Shown here: in pieces, positions 25,722-35,472 of the stretch | Position numbering within the stretch: the first letter of the stretch is position 1 | Layout of the letters: every line of letters starts with the position of its first letter | Source of the DNA: CAYTAU01 sp964442075 | GTDB taxonomy: Bacteria; Bacteroidota; Bacteroidia; Bacteroidales; CAYTAU01 | Direction of reading: 5' to 3' | NCBI GenBank assembly: GCA_964442075.1 | Contig: CAYTWH010000031.1 | Span: 1-37,544, forward strand | DNA: 37,544 nucleotides | Made by a program: the position numbers and the translations under genes | The notes under the pieces: model-generated | What the model was told of the DNA's origin: nothing | Seen by the model: only the letters and a program-made list of their open reading frames with translations | Database searches by the model: none

Positions 25722-28450
25722 TTTGTTTTAATTTTATTAAGTGCTTTTGATTTTGGTTGATTATATAGCTCAGGATTCAGATACATACCCTGCTCATTGT
25801 TTTCTTTATTCTGCTCAACTATTACCGGATTAGCAACAGCATACGGGTCTTGTCTTATGCCTGTTACCTGCCAAGACACCTTCATTCCATACGTACCACC
25901 AGCAATTACAAACTGACCATTCTGTATTTCCTGTTCAATAAACACAGGAGCATAGCTTCCAATAGTGGTAAGTTGATATCTGAAATCCCTATTAAGTGTT
26001 TCAAAATAAGATGGTAACTGAACTATAGCTTTTCCGCTATTATCAAATACTGCAATACCATCATAAACATTTTTCATATCGGGACTTTCCACAAATGAAT
26101 GCACAAGATATTTGTTTTCAGGGTCAAGCGGGTGATCAATTTTAAAGGTTCCTGCACTCTTTGAAAGTGTTCCATTCACATGAACATTGCCTTGAAAATA
26201 TCCTGCATAGGCAGTTCCTGTTCCTGTGTTAGAAACAGTAGCATAAATTCCATAACCATTTGCAGTACCCGAAGCAGCAGCTTCAGCATAAACTCCAGAT
26301 GCAGATCCAGATGCACTATATGAATATCCTTGAACGCCTCTCCATCTTCCATCTCCTCTAATCCCTATACCATAGTTGTCCGTTACAGCATGAGTACCAT
26401 AAATCGCTGGGTCATCATTACTGGTTGAAGAATTAATAGCGTGAACTCTATAGAAAGGTGAGGCGGTTCCTATACCGAGATTTGAAGTACCATTATTCCA
26501 ATACAAGTTGCTGTTTCCTGAGATTGAAGATGTTCCATTCCAAAATGCCACTTGAGTGGCAGAACCAGTTCCGGTTACTGTTCCTTGAGCTGTCAATGAA
26601 ACCCAAGTAGAGCCATTGAAACCGAGGAAATCAGCTCCAGTCCACTGCATTGTTCCTGCAAAAGAATTTGTATTAAACCCTAATCTTATTCCACCATTTA
26701 CATGAAGTGCTTCGGTTGGTGAAGTTGTTCCAATACCCAGTCTGCTGTTTGAATTGTCCCAGTATAAATTAGAGTTTGAGGATAAATTAGAACCTGATGT
26801 CCAAAATGCAAGCTGTGTTGCAGTTCCTGAACCTGTTATGCTTGCAGGAGTGTTGACCCAGTTTGTACCGACACCGGTACTTGAAAGAATTTGTCCTGCC
26901 ACACCTGCATCACCACCACTATCATATAAAATTCCAGTAGCTTTGAAATTGCCATTTACATAAACATAATTCGATGCAAAATCACCATAAATCAAGGGTG
27001 TTGGATTAATCGAATTATCAATATATAATTTATTCGACCCTGTTTCACCATAACCAACCTCATACCCAATAAATACGTTTCCAGCGCCTGAAATATTATT
27101 GTATCCAGTACTATGACCAATAAATGTATTCCTATTTCCACTTGTATGATCTCGTCCAGCGTAATCACCAATAAATAAATTACTTCCGCTTGTTTGATTA
27201 AATAATCCTGAGTTATTACCTATAAAAATATTACCACTTCCTGTTGTGTTTTCTTGTCCTGAACTTCTTCCTAAAAAAGTATTTCCTGTGCCAGTTGTGT
27301 TTTCACTTCCGGCAAAAGTACCAACAAACACATGGTCGGAAGTTGTGCTTTTTTCACCAGCCTGATTTCCAACATATACATTATAACTTCCTGTTTGATT
27401 ACTAAATCCTGCCTCTGAACCTATAAACACATTGGTTCCTCCGGTTGTATTAAACACACCACTCATATAACCAAGAAATATATTGCGAGCTCCGGTAAAA
27501 TTATTTGCACCACTTTGGTAGCCTAAGAAAACATTTTCTGATCCTGTTGTATTTGAAAATCCTGAGTTATAGCCAATAAATGCATTATAATTACCCGTAG
27601 TGAACTGACCACAATTATGTCCAATAAAATAATTCAGAGGATTTAGATCAAGGTAATTTGTTGCACTAGTGGCTAAATCCCTAATCTCAAATCCACCAGC
27701 ACCATTAGTCCAAACTCTTGTACTATCATCCTGCACAAAAAGATAATTGTCTGACAACGTTCCTTTTGCAGGATTAAAACCTCCTACTGCAAATCCTCCT
27801 CTACTTCCGTTAGCTTTTGCTGCAATAAAATCATCATCAATGTAAACCCTGACACTATCAGGTGTAACACGAAAGTATTCATTTGTAAACCCAGCCTTTG
27901 TTGGGTTTAATCCTCCTACTGCAAAGCCTCCTCTGCTACCGGTTGCTTTTGAGCCACCATCATCGTTAACCCATATTCTAACGCCTTCGGGATAAACTGC
28001 AAATACAGTATCACCTGCATTATTTAATACGGCAAAAATAGATTCATCTATTCCTGTTGATGCATCAGCTTTTACCAATAACTTATTTTCGGGTGTATTT
28101 ACACCAATACCTACATTATCATCAGTGTTTGATAAATAAACATAATTACCATTTTTAGTCCACAATTGGCCAACGGATAAATTTGACCATACTGAGCCTG
28201 TATAATAATAAAATACATTTTCATTAGTGTCAAAAATCAATAAACCTGCTGCAGGTGAGGTAATTGCATCTCTTTGAACACTTGTCATTCTTGGCACTAA
28301 CATACCTTTTGTATCAGATTTCACATCAAGCATTGCTGACGGATTTGCTGTATATGCATTATCATCAGTAATGGCAATGTTTTGTGCTTCGAATACGTTT
28401 ATAACACCAATTACTAGAACAATTACAAATATTAAGATTAATTCTTTCAT
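25718..28450 (-). CDS. Fibre paralogue D: KIDHPLDP-type C-terminal cap
   Basis: At 910 residues this is the longest complete paralogue. It has a signal peptide (about 1-22, INVFEAQ end), the AITDDNAY domain, the GDTVFAVY segment and twin RGGFAVGG motifs. The head has about 12 repeats of 16 residues (NVFLGYQSG, NIFLGYMSG and so on). A middle region (about 500-765) has two LYWDNSNSRLGIG / LYWNNGTSNLGIG segments and a Gly/Ser/Ala-rich stretch. It has no S74 cap. From about 770 comes the domain starting GTFKIDHPLDPENKYLVHSF and containing ESPDMKNVYDG, LNRDFRYQLT, GMKVSWQVTGIRQDPYA. I recall this domain at the C-termini of other fibre-like proteins. The end (ALNKIKTK) has no coiled coil or LLNxSxKK tail. 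It overlaps E upstream and C downstream by 4-bp ATGA junctions. Confidence 0.88.
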   Translation of the reverse strand: MKELILIFVIVLVIGVINVFEAQNIAITDDNAYTANPSAMLDVKSDTKGMLVPRMTSVQRDAITSPAAGLLIFDTNENVFYYYTGSVWSNLSVGQLWTKNGNYVYLSNTDDNVGIGVNTPENKLLVKADASTGIDESIFAVLNNAGDTVFAVYPEGVRIWVNDDGGSKATGSRGGFAVGGLNPTKAGFTNEYFRVTPDSVRVYIDDDFIAAKANGSRGGFAVGGFNPAKGTLSDNYLFVQDDSTRVWTNGAGGFEIRDLATSATNYLDLNPLNYFIGHNCGQFTTGNYNAFIGYNSGFSNTTGSENVFLGYQSGANNFTGARNIFLGYMSGVFNTTGGTNVFIGSEAGFSNQTGSYNVYVGNQAGEKSTTSDHVFVGTFAGSENTTGTGNTFLGRSSGQENTTGSGNIFIGNNSGLFNQTSGSNLFIGDYAGRDHTSGNRNTFIGHSTGYNNISGAGNVFIGYEVGYGETGSNKLYIDNSINPTPLIYGDFASNYVYVNGNFKATGILYDSGGDAGVAGQILSSTGVGTNWVNTPASITGSGTATQLAFWTSGSNLSSNSNLYWDNSNSRLGIGTTSPTEALHVNGGIRLGFNTNSFAGTMQWTGADFLGFNGSTWVSLTAQGTVTGTGSATQVAFWNGTSSISGNSNLYWNNGTSNLGIGTASPFYRVHAINSSTSNDDPAIYGTHAVTDNYGIGIRGDGRWRGVQGYSYSASGSASGVYAEAAASGTANGYGIYATVSNTGTGTAYAGYFQGNVHVNGTLSKSAGTFKIDHPLDPENKYLVHSFVESPDMKNVYDGIAVFDNSGKAIVQLPSYFETLNRDFRYQLTTIGSYAPVFIEQEIQNGQFVIAGGTYGMKVSWQVTGIRQDPYAVANPVIVEQNKENNEQGMYLNPELYNQPKSKALNKIKTK

Positions 28451-30576
28451 AAATTTTCTATATTAATTATTTTTTTTACTGTATTATTAAGTAATTCCTC
28501 AACTTTTTCCACTCTACTATTCAAATCAGAATTATTTTTTTTAGACTGTTCCATCTCTAATTCAAGAGAACTATAATTCTCTTTTAATTTTGAATTTTCA
28601 ATCACCAATTCATCAATTAGTTTATGTTGTTCTTTTATAGCTTGTAACAATACTGCTGAAAACTTTGAATAATCAACAACTTTATATCCATATCTATCCT
28701 GATCAACCAATTCCGGGAAATATTTTTCAACATCCTGAGCGATCATCCCAATTTGATGCTTGTCAGTAAAAGATCTGTCAGGAAATTCATCCAATCTCCA
28801 ATCAAAATAAACACCGTTAATTTTCTGAATTTTTGTTAATACATCCTGTATTGTCTGTATATTCTTTTTATATCTTTTATCTGAACAAGCACCAAATGTA
28901 CCTGTATAACAAAGATTTCCATTTATTTCAACTTCATTACTTGCAAAATCGCCATATATCAAAGGGTTAGCTGTATTGGTATTCTCAATATATAACTTGT
29001 CAGAACCAGTTTCATTATAACCTGCCATGCGACCAATGAATACATTGCCAGAACCTGTAGAATTATCACCTGAAAATGCACCTATATAAGTATTATTAAT
29101 ACCAGATATATTTCCATAACCACTACCATAACCAAAAAAAGAATTAGTACTACCAGAAGAATTATTATAACCACTTGATGCCCCAAAAAATGTATTAATA
29201 CCACCAGTAGTATTGAAATTACCAGCCCAGTTGCCATAAAACGTATTGTAAGCCCCTGAAGTATTGTTTCTTCCTGAATATGTTCCAATAAAAGTATTAA
29301 AATTTCCATCAAGATTATCTTCTCCCGAATATGTTCCAATAAAGATGTTTTGATTTCCATCAATATTAGTTTGCCCTGAATTTATACCTATAAAAATATT
29401 GGTACGTCCTTCTTGATTATTTAGTCCAGAATTTGCACCTATAAAAATATTTTCTTGCCCGCCTATGTTATTTGTTCCAGCTAGATCTCCAATAAAAACA
29501 TTTTTGTAACCACCAATATTATCTAGACCTGCCTGATACCCCATAAAACAATTACCATATCCTATAGTATTACTATATCCAGTTTCTTTGCCAAGAAAAA
29601 CATTATGTCCACCAGAATTATTGAAATACCCAGATTGATAACCAATAAACACATTATCATCAGCCGTCTTTGTTGATTTACCAGCCTGGAATCCAAAATA
29701 TGAATTATATAAACCGGTAGTAATAGAATCTCCACTTTCGTGTCCGATAAAATAATTATTAGGTGTTAAATCCATATAACGACCCTCATTACCAACCTCA
29801 ATGTTATCAATAGCGAAACCTTCGTCTCCTGTCACATAAACTCTTGTACTATCATCTTGAACAAAAAGATAATTATCTGTTACCGTTCCTTTTGCAGGAT
29901 TAAATCCACCTACTGCAAATCCTCCTCTACTTCCGTTAGCTTTCGAAGAAACATAATCATCATCAATATAAATTCTCACACTATCAGGTGTTACCCTTAA
30001 ATATTCATTGGTTAAACCTGCTTTTGCAGGATTAAAACCGCCTACTGCAAAACCTCCTCTGCTTCCATTTGCTTTTGCACCACCTGCATTGTTAACCCAA
30101 ATTCTCACTCCCTCCTGATAAACTGCAAAAACAGTATCACCTGAATTATTTAATACAGCAAAAATGGATTCATCTATTCCTGTACTGGCATCTGCTTTTA
30201 CAAGCAATTTATTTTCAGGTGTAGTTACTCCAATACCAACATTATTATCTGTATTTGACAAATAAACATAATTACCGTTTTTGGTCCATAATTGACCTAC
30301 TGAAAGATTTGACCATGCTGAACCTGTATAATAATAAAATACATTTTCGTTAGTATCGAAAACTAACAAACCTGTAGCAGGTGATGGAATGGCATTTCTC
30401 TGTACTGTTGTTAATCTTGGTACCAACATTCCTTTTGTTAATGATTTTATATCAAGCATTGCACTACTATGTGCTGTATATCCATTATCATCAGTAATGG
30501 CAATGTTTTGAGCTTTGACTACGCTCAAAACACTAATTAATAGAATGATTCCGATTACTAAAATTAATTTTTTCAT
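28447..30576 (-). CDS. Fibre paralogue E: 15 head repeats, S74 cap, extended tail
   Basis: A 709-residue protein with signal peptide 1-22 (LSVVKAQ), AITDDNGY domain, GDTVFAVY segment, twin RGGFAVGG motifs, and about 15 N-x-F-x-G-x-x-S/A-G head units. It then has NKLYIEN-type closure as DKLYIENTN, and a standard S74 cap from about 565 (SDKRYKKNI, IGMIAQDVEKYFPELV, VVDYSKFSAVLLQAIKEQ). The coiled coil leads to LLNNTVKK, where related genes stop. Here eight more residues follow (IINIENL plus the stop TGA). The codons after KK lie in a run of A on the coding strand. One A fewer would give KK-TAA, exactly the family ending. So the last residues and the ATGA overlap with D may come from a single-base change or a read error. 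Confidence 0.88.
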   Translation of the reverse strand: MKKLILVIGIILLISVLSVVKAQNIAITDDNGYTAHSSAMLDIKSLTKGMLVPRLTTVQRNAIPSPATGLLVFDTNENVFYYYTGSAWSNLSVGQLWTKNGNYVYLSNTDNNVGIGVTTPENKLLVKADASTGIDESIFAVLNNSGDTVFAVYQEGVRIWVNNAGGAKANGSRGGFAVGGFNPAKAGLTNEYLRVTPDSVRIYIDDDYVSSKANGSRGGFAVGGFNPAKGTVTDNYLFVQDDSTRVYVTGDEGFAIDNIEVGNEGRYMDLTPNNYFIGHESGDSITTGLYNSYFGFQAGKSTKTADDNVFIGYQSGYFNNSGGHNVFLGKETGYSNTIGYGNCFMGYQAGLDNIGGYKNVFIGDLAGTNNIGGQENIFIGANSGLNNQEGRTNIFIGINSGQTNIDGNQNIFIGTYSGEDNLDGNFNTFIGTYSGRNNTSGAYNTFYGNWAGNFNTTGGINTFFGASSGYNNSSGSTNSFFGYGSGYGNISGINNTYIGAFSGDNSTGSGNVFIGRMAGYNETGSDKLYIENTNTANPLIYGDFASNEVEINGNLCYTGTFGACSDKRYKKNIQTIQDVLTKIQKINGVYFDWRLDEFPDRSFTDKHQIGMIAQDVEKYFPELVDQDRYGYKVVDYSKFSAVLLQAIKEQHKLIDELVIENSKLKENYSSLELEMEQSKKNNSDLNSRVEKVEELLNNTVKKIINIENL

Positions 30577-30582
30577 AAAAAT

Positions 30583-33048
30583 TTATTTTTTTGTAGAAGT
30601 ATTTAACAATTTCTTAAATAATTTCATTTCTGCTTTTAATTGATCAATTTCTTTAATTTCATTTCTAAGTTCTTCAATAATCTTTTGTTGTTCTTTTACA
30701 GCATTAATCAACATAAAAGTTAGTGCATGTGAATTAAATGTATAATACTCGGTTCCATCCCATTTTTCTCCAACAACTTCACCTTTTTCGTTTTCTATTT
30801 CATGTTTATTAAATGGAGTAAGTTCAACAGTATATGGAGCAATCTTTTTTATCTCTTGAGCAATTACACCAATATATTCTTTATTACCCAAAACACCTGC
30901 CTTTTCATTATATTTAAAATAAACAGGTTTAATCTGCATGACCTGTTCAAGCCCATCTTTATATGGTTTAATATCTTTTTTCAGCCTGATATCCGATTGA
31001 ACAGTCCATGTATTTGTACCTGTCTTATAACAATTACCATCTACTTCTAAACAATCATTTATATACAAATCTTCATCTCCTGTAGCATATCCATTATTAA
31101 GAGTTCCATCACTAATTACATTAACGGTAGCTGACATTATGCCTCCACCACAATTAATAACACCATCAGTAGCACCAGTATATAAATCACCGCCACTTGC
31201 ATAAACATTACCAACAACATCTAATACTTCACTTGGTGTAGTTGTTCCGATACCTAAACTTCCATTTATTGTAACAATATCATTATCAAACTCACCATAA
31301 ATTAATGGAGAAGCTGAATTGGAATTTTCTATATAAAGTTTATCTGATCCTGATTCATTTTGTCCTGCGTAATATCCAATAAATATATTATTACTTCCAC
31401 CTGTGCTAAATTCCCCACTATGATAGCCTATATAAGTATTATTAAATCCTGTATAATTATTAAATCCAGATCTATTTCCGAGAAAAACATTATAGTCTCC
31501 TGTTGTGCAATGGAAACCACTATTTGACCCCAAAAAAGAGTTACCTGTTCCGCTTGTATTTTCCCAACCACTGCAATTTCCTAAAAACACATTATGTGCA
31601 CCATCTATATTATTAACACCGGATTTACAACCCATAAAAGCGTTAAAACTACCTGTAGATAAAGTGCCATCAGAATATCCTCCGGATTGATATCCAACAT
31701 AAGTATTATAAACTCCTGTTGTATTAGACATTCCTGATAATTTTCCAACAAATACATTTTCATGACCTGTTGTATTTTCATGTCCACTCATATTTCCAAT
31801 AAATATATTATTACTTCCTTCCCATTCGTCTTGAAAATCGTTTGGGAAGTTAACTACCAAAGCACCACCGGTAGTTTTCATTCCGGCCCTGTAACCAAAA
31901 AATGAATTATATTTACCATTTGTGATATTAACACCACTTTCATGTCCAATAAAATAGTTTTCAGTAGTGAACCTACTGATTCTCTGATTGTTCAATCCTT
32001 CAATATTCTCAACTCCAAATCCTTCCATTGAATCAGCCACATATACACGTGTACTATCATCCTGTACAAACAAATAATGATCTGTTGGGGCTCCTTTTGC
32101 AGGATTAAATCCACCTACAGCAAATCCTCCTCTGCTACCATTTGCTTTTGCAGAAACATAATCATCATCAATATAAACCCTAACACTATCTGGTGTTACT
32201 CTAAAATATTCATTGGTTAAACCTGCTTTAGCAGGATTAAATCCTCCTACAGCAAAACCACCTCTGCTACCATTTGCTTTTGAACCACCGGCATCGTTAA
32301 CCCAAATTCTAACTCCTTCTGGATATACTGCAAAAACAGTATCTCCATTTGTGTTTTGTACTGCAAATATTGCTTCATCTATTCCTGTAGTGGAACTTCC
32401 TTTTACAATAAGTTTTGTTTCAGGAGTTGTTGTTCCAATACCAATATTTCCACCTCTTTCAAAAGTCATAATGTTACTCAAACTCGGACAACCTGCATCA
32501 AGATATAATGTGTTAGCACTTCCGTCAAGATGAAATTCAAAACCACAAACTCCAGCTACACTTACATCCTCATCAAAAGCTAAACGTCCTGATTCAATAT
32601 TGTTATAACTTCCATTATATCCTATTTTAATCCTTGTTGTAGATTCTGTTGTACCTGTTACAATTAACCTATCAGAAGGGGTTGGCGTTCCAAGTCCAAG
32701 CTTATCTGTTCCTGTGGTCATATAGATATTTGGAGAATTATAAGTCCAAAAAGGACCAGTTGTACCTCCAGTGCTCAAGTTAATCCATTCTGTTCCATTA
32801 TAGTAATAATATCCATTAATATTAGTATCAAATACTAATAAACCTGTAGCCGGTAATGCAATTGCATTTCTTTGAACAGTTGTCATTCTTGGTGTTAAAA
32901 GTCCTTTGGTTAAAGATTTCACATCAAGCATAGCACTGCTATGAGCTGTATATGCATTGTCATCTGTAATGGCAATGTTTTGCCCTTCGACTACGCTCAG
33001 GACACCAATTAATAAAATAATTCCGAGAATTAAGGCTAATTTTTTCAT
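30583..33048 (-). CDS. Fibre paralogue F: extra N-terminal domain, S74 cap
   Basis: An 821-residue protein. Signal peptide 1-22 (LSVVEGQ), the AITDDNAY domain in the variant with INGYYYYNGTEWINLS. A domain of about 100 residues then follows (about 95-205; TTGPFWTYNSPNIYM, LGLGTPTPSDRL) that only G resembles here. Next are VGIG/IGIG-TTTPETKLIVKG, GDTVFAVY, and twin RGGFAVGG motifs. About 11 head repeats follow, one interrupted by a GALVVNFPNDFQDEWEGS loop. The S74 cap starts at about 687 (SDIRLKKDI, YIGVIAQEIKKIAPYTVEL, TFMLINAVKEQQ). A coiled coil and LLNTSTKK end it. It shares a 283-bp perfectly identical stretch (32162-32444) with G. It lies 6 bp from both neighbours, E and G. Confidence 0.88.
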   Translation of the reverse strand: MKKLALILGIILLIGVLSVVEGQNIAITDDNAYTAHSSAMLDVKSLTKGLLTPRMTTVQRNAIALPATGLLVFDTNINGYYYYNGTEWINLSTGGTTGPFWTYNSPNIYMTTGTDKLGLGTPTPSDRLIVTGTTESTTRIKIGYNGSYNNIESGRLAFDEDVSVAGVCGFEFHLDGSANTLYLDAGCPSLSNIMTFERGGNIGIGTTTPETKLIVKGSSTTGIDEAIFAVQNTNGDTVFAVYPEGVRIWVNDAGGSKANGSRGGFAVGGFNPAKAGLTNEYFRVTPDSVRVYIDDDYVSAKANGSRGGFAVGGFNPAKGAPTDHYLFVQDDSTRVYVADSMEGFGVENIEGLNNQRISRFTTENYFIGHESGVNITNGKYNSFFGYRAGMKTTGGALVVNFPNDFQDEWEGSNNIFIGNMSGHENTTGHENVFVGKLSGMSNTTGVYNTYVGYQSGGYSDGTLSTGSFNAFMGCKSGVNNIDGAHNVFLGNCSGWENTSGTGNSFLGSNSGFHCTTGDYNVFLGNRSGFNNYTGFNNTYIGYHSGEFSTGGSNNIFIGYYAGQNESGSDKLYIENSNSASPLIYGEFDNDIVTINGSLGIGTTTPSEVLDVVGNVYASGGDLYTGATDGVINCGGGIMSATVNVISDGTLNNGYATGDEDLYINDCLEVDGNCYKTGTNTWTVQSDIRLKKDIKPYKDGLEQVMQIKPVYFKYNEKAGVLGNKEYIGVIAQEIKKIAPYTVELTPFNKHEIENEKGEVVGEKWDGTEYYTFNSHALTFMLINAVKEQQKIIEELRNEIKEIDQLKAEMKLFKKLLNTSTKK
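32162..32444 (-). repeat. 283-bp block identical to 34604-34886 (copy in F)
   Basis: Compared base by base, this stretch of paralogue F is identical over 283 bp to 34604-34886 in paralogue G. It spans the coding region from IGIGTTTPETKL back through GDTVFAVY and both sides of the first RGGFAVGG motif. Identity extends through third codon positions and ends abruptly on both sides (A versus G at the left, T versus C at the right). Copies in other paralogues differ at many silent sites. Confidence 0.93.
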
Positions 33049-33054
33049 AATTGT

Positions 33055-35421
33055 TTATTTTTTTGTCGATTGATTTAACATTGATCTTATTTCTTCAATT
33101 TCAGCTTTTAATTCATCTATTTCTTTAAGTTTTATATTTAACAGTTTATTTTCAGATTCAAGAAATTCAATTTTTTCATTCTGATACTGAATTGCTTTCA
33201 GCATTGGTGTTATCAAATTGCTGTAACTAACAGTCTCAACCTTTCCTTTTTCATTATAACTAACAAATAATTTATTAACCTTCTCAACTTCTTCGGCTAT
33301 TAATCCATATTGTTTTATTTTCTTTTTATCTGTTTTATAATTAAAATTAACGGGTCTTAATTCATATATCCATTCAATATTCTCCATATCCATAATACCA
33401 GATTTATATCTTTTTGAAGAAGATACATATCCTAATTTTCCTGTATTATCTATAAAAAGATCTCTATTGAATACACCAACGACATCAAAATATACCGAGG
33501 GCATTTCAATTTGTCCGTTATCTCTGCCGATTGCTAAATGAGGTCCAGATATTGTTGCAACTGATTTGCCATATACATATAATTTGTTATCACCGCCATC
33601 AAACTTAATTGACATACTATAAGTATTATCATTATCTTCTGCTAAAATAAGTTCAGAATCATCACCGGAAGCTGATTCGTTTGGAGCAATAAGAATAGTA
33701 CCAAGTGTATCTGTTCCAACCAGATGTAAGTTAGCAAGTGGATCTGTAGTCCACATACCCATTTTACGATTTACTATTTCACCATAAATAATAGTACTAT
33801 CTGCTGTGGTTCCATTAGCAATATAAAGTTTATTTGAACCACTATCATTATATCCTGCTCTATAACCTATCATAATATTTCCATCACCATTACTTAAATT
33901 CAAACCACTTTGACTTCCAATACATGTGTTATAAAAAGCAGAAGAAGTATGCTGACCACTTTGCAGACCTATATACACATTATGTTTTCCCCATTGATTA
34001 AATTGTCCACTCAAACTACCAATAAAAGTGTTGTAACTGGCTTTATTAAAAAGTCCTGCACCTGACCCTACTATTGTACTTCTAATGCCTGTTTGATTGT
34101 ACCAACCAGTAGATGAACCAAGAAATGTGTTTGCATAGCCTGAAGTATTTGCCTGCCCACTAGAATGCCCAAAAAATGTATTATGATAACCTGTGCTATT
34201 TGAATAGCCTGCCTTATTACCAATAAAAGCATTATAGCTTCCCTCATCTCCAATACCACCAATATTTGAATATCCAGCTTGATAACCATAAAAAGCATTT
34301 TTAAATCCTGTTGTATTTGAATAGCCACTTTGATATCCTGTAAATATATTATGAATTCCAGTAGTATGAGCTTGTCCTGTTTCGTGACCGATAAAATAAT
34401 TTTCTGTTGTTAATTTCATTATTCTTTGATTATCTATGGCTTCAATATTTTCCACTCCAAATCCTTCCATTGAATCTGCAACATAAACTCTTGTACTATC
34501 ATCCTGAACAAAAAGATAATGGTCTGTTGCCGTTCCTTTTGCGGGATTAAATCCTCCTACTGCAAAACCTCCTCTGCTACCGTTTGCTTTTGCAGGATTA
34601 TAGTCATCATCAATATAAACCCTAACACTATCTGGTGTTACTCTAAAATATTCATTGGTTAAACCTGCTTTAGCAGGATTAAATCCTCCTACAGCAAAAC
34701 CACCTCTGCTACCATTTGCTTTTGAACCACCGGCATCGTTAACCCAAATTCTAACTCCTTCTGGATATACTGCAAAAACAGTATCTCCATTTGTGTTTTG
34801 TACTGCAAATATTGCTTCATCTATTCCTGTAGTGGAACTTCCTTTTACAATAAGTTTTGTTTCAGGAGTTGTTGTTCCAATACCAACATTACCAGTATTT
34901 TTTGCGAAAGTAACACAATCTAGTACATCATTTCTAAATACTAAATTATCTGATGCAGGCATATAAATATACCAATCTTCAGCAGTTGCCTGCGATGTTT
35001 CTAAACGTAAACCATCAGAAATACCAGTTCCTGACAATTTGATATGTAGTTTGCTACCAGGACTTGATGTGCCAATACCGAGCCTGTTCGTAGCTGTGGT
35101 CATATATATGTTTGGTGAAGTATAACTCCAAAAAGGACCAGTTGTGCCTCCTGTGCTCAGGTTAATCCAGTCTGTTCCATTATAGTAATAATATCCATTA
35201 ATATTTGTGTCAAAAACCAATAAACCTGTTGCAGGTGATGCTATTCCAGTCCTTTGAACACTTGTCATTCTTGGCATTAAAAATCCTTTAGTTAAAGATT
35301 TTACATCTAGCATAGCACTACCATTTGCTGTATAAGCATTATCATCTGTTATTGCAATGTTTTGAGAAAACAAGGCTAAGGCTAAGGCTAAGGCTAAGCT
35401 TGTTAAGAATAATTTTTTCAT
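33055..35421 (-). CDS. Fibre paralogue G: 11 head repeats, C-like S74 cap
   Basis: A 788-residue protein. The signal peptide core (MKKLFLTSLALALALALFSQ) is encoded by a hexanucleotide repeat. It has the AITDDNAY domain, then the TTGPFWSYTSPNIYM segment shared with F, IGIGTSSPGSKLHIK, IGIGTTTPETKLIVKG, GDTVFAVY and twin RGGFAVGG motifs. About 11 head repeats of 16 residues follow. The DPLANLHLVG segment and the S74 cap from about 669 (SSKRYKSGI, YGLIAEEVEKVN, VSYSNLITPMLKAI) match paralogue C closely, although C has a YadA-type head. A coiled coil and MLNQSTKK end it. It lies 6 bp before F and 51 bp after H. The F-like front and C-like end make it a mosaic. Confidence 0.88.
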   Translation of the reverse strand: MKKLFLTSLALALALALFSQNIAITDDNAYTANGSAMLDVKSLTKGFLMPRMTSVQRTGIASPATGLLVFDTNINGYYYYNGTDWINLSTGGTTGPFWSYTSPNIYMTTATNRLGIGTSSPGSKLHIKLSGTGISDGLRLETSQATAEDWYIYMPASDNLVFRNDVLDCVTFAKNTGNVGIGTTTPETKLIVKGSSTTGIDEAIFAVQNTNGDTVFAVYPEGVRIWVNDAGGSKANGSRGGFAVGGFNPAKAGLTNEYFRVTPDSVRVYIDDDYNPAKANGSRGGFAVGGFNPAKGTATDHYLFVQDDSTRVYVADSMEGFGVENIEAIDNQRIMKLTTENYFIGHETGQAHTTGIHNIFTGYQSGYSNTTGFKNAFYGYQAGYSNIGGIGDEGSYNAFIGNKAGYSNSTGYHNTFFGHSSGQANTSGYANTFLGSSTGWYNQTGIRSTIVGSGAGLFNKASYNTFIGSLSGQFNQWGKHNVYIGLQSGQHTSSAFYNTCIGSQSGLNLSNGDGNIMIGYRAGYNDSGSNKLYIANGTTADSTIIYGEIVNRKMGMWTTDPLANLHLVGTDTLGTILIAPNESASGDDSELILAEDNDNTYSMSIKFDGGDNKLYVYGKSVATISGPHLAIGRDNGQIEMPSVYFDVVGVFNRDLFIDNTGKLGYVSSSKRYKSGIMDMENIEWIYELRPVNFNYKTDKKKIKQYGLIAEEVEKVNKLFVSYNEKGKVETVSYSNLITPMLKAIQYQNEKIEFLESENKLLNIKLKEIDELKAEIEEIRSMLNQSTKK
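34604..34886 (-). repeat. 283-bp block identical to 32162-32444 (copy in G)
   Basis: Partner of the block in paralogue F, at a spacing of 2442 bp and in the same orientation. A direct repeat of this length and identity inside an array is a substrate for unequal crossing-over, which would delete or duplicate one whole paralogue. It is also what gene conversion leaves behind. Confidence 0.93.
35372..35395 (-). repeat. Hexanucleotide tandem repeat in a signal peptide
   Basis: Four perfect copies of AAGGCT on the plus strand, followed by a partial AAGCT. They encode alternating Ala-Leu pairs in the hydrophobic core of the paralogue G signal peptide. Slippage would add or remove two residues without changing frame. 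Confidence 0.9.
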
Positions 35422-35472
35422 AATAATTTCAATAATATTTAAATTGTTTTACGAACTATAAATTTACTAATG

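Noticed and set aside
32213..34966. Plus-strand open frames at 32213-32533 and 34655-34966 with nearly identical translations
   Set aside because: They lie antisense inside fibre genes F and G. Their identity simply reflects the 283-bp duplicated block, and there is no signal or context for expression.
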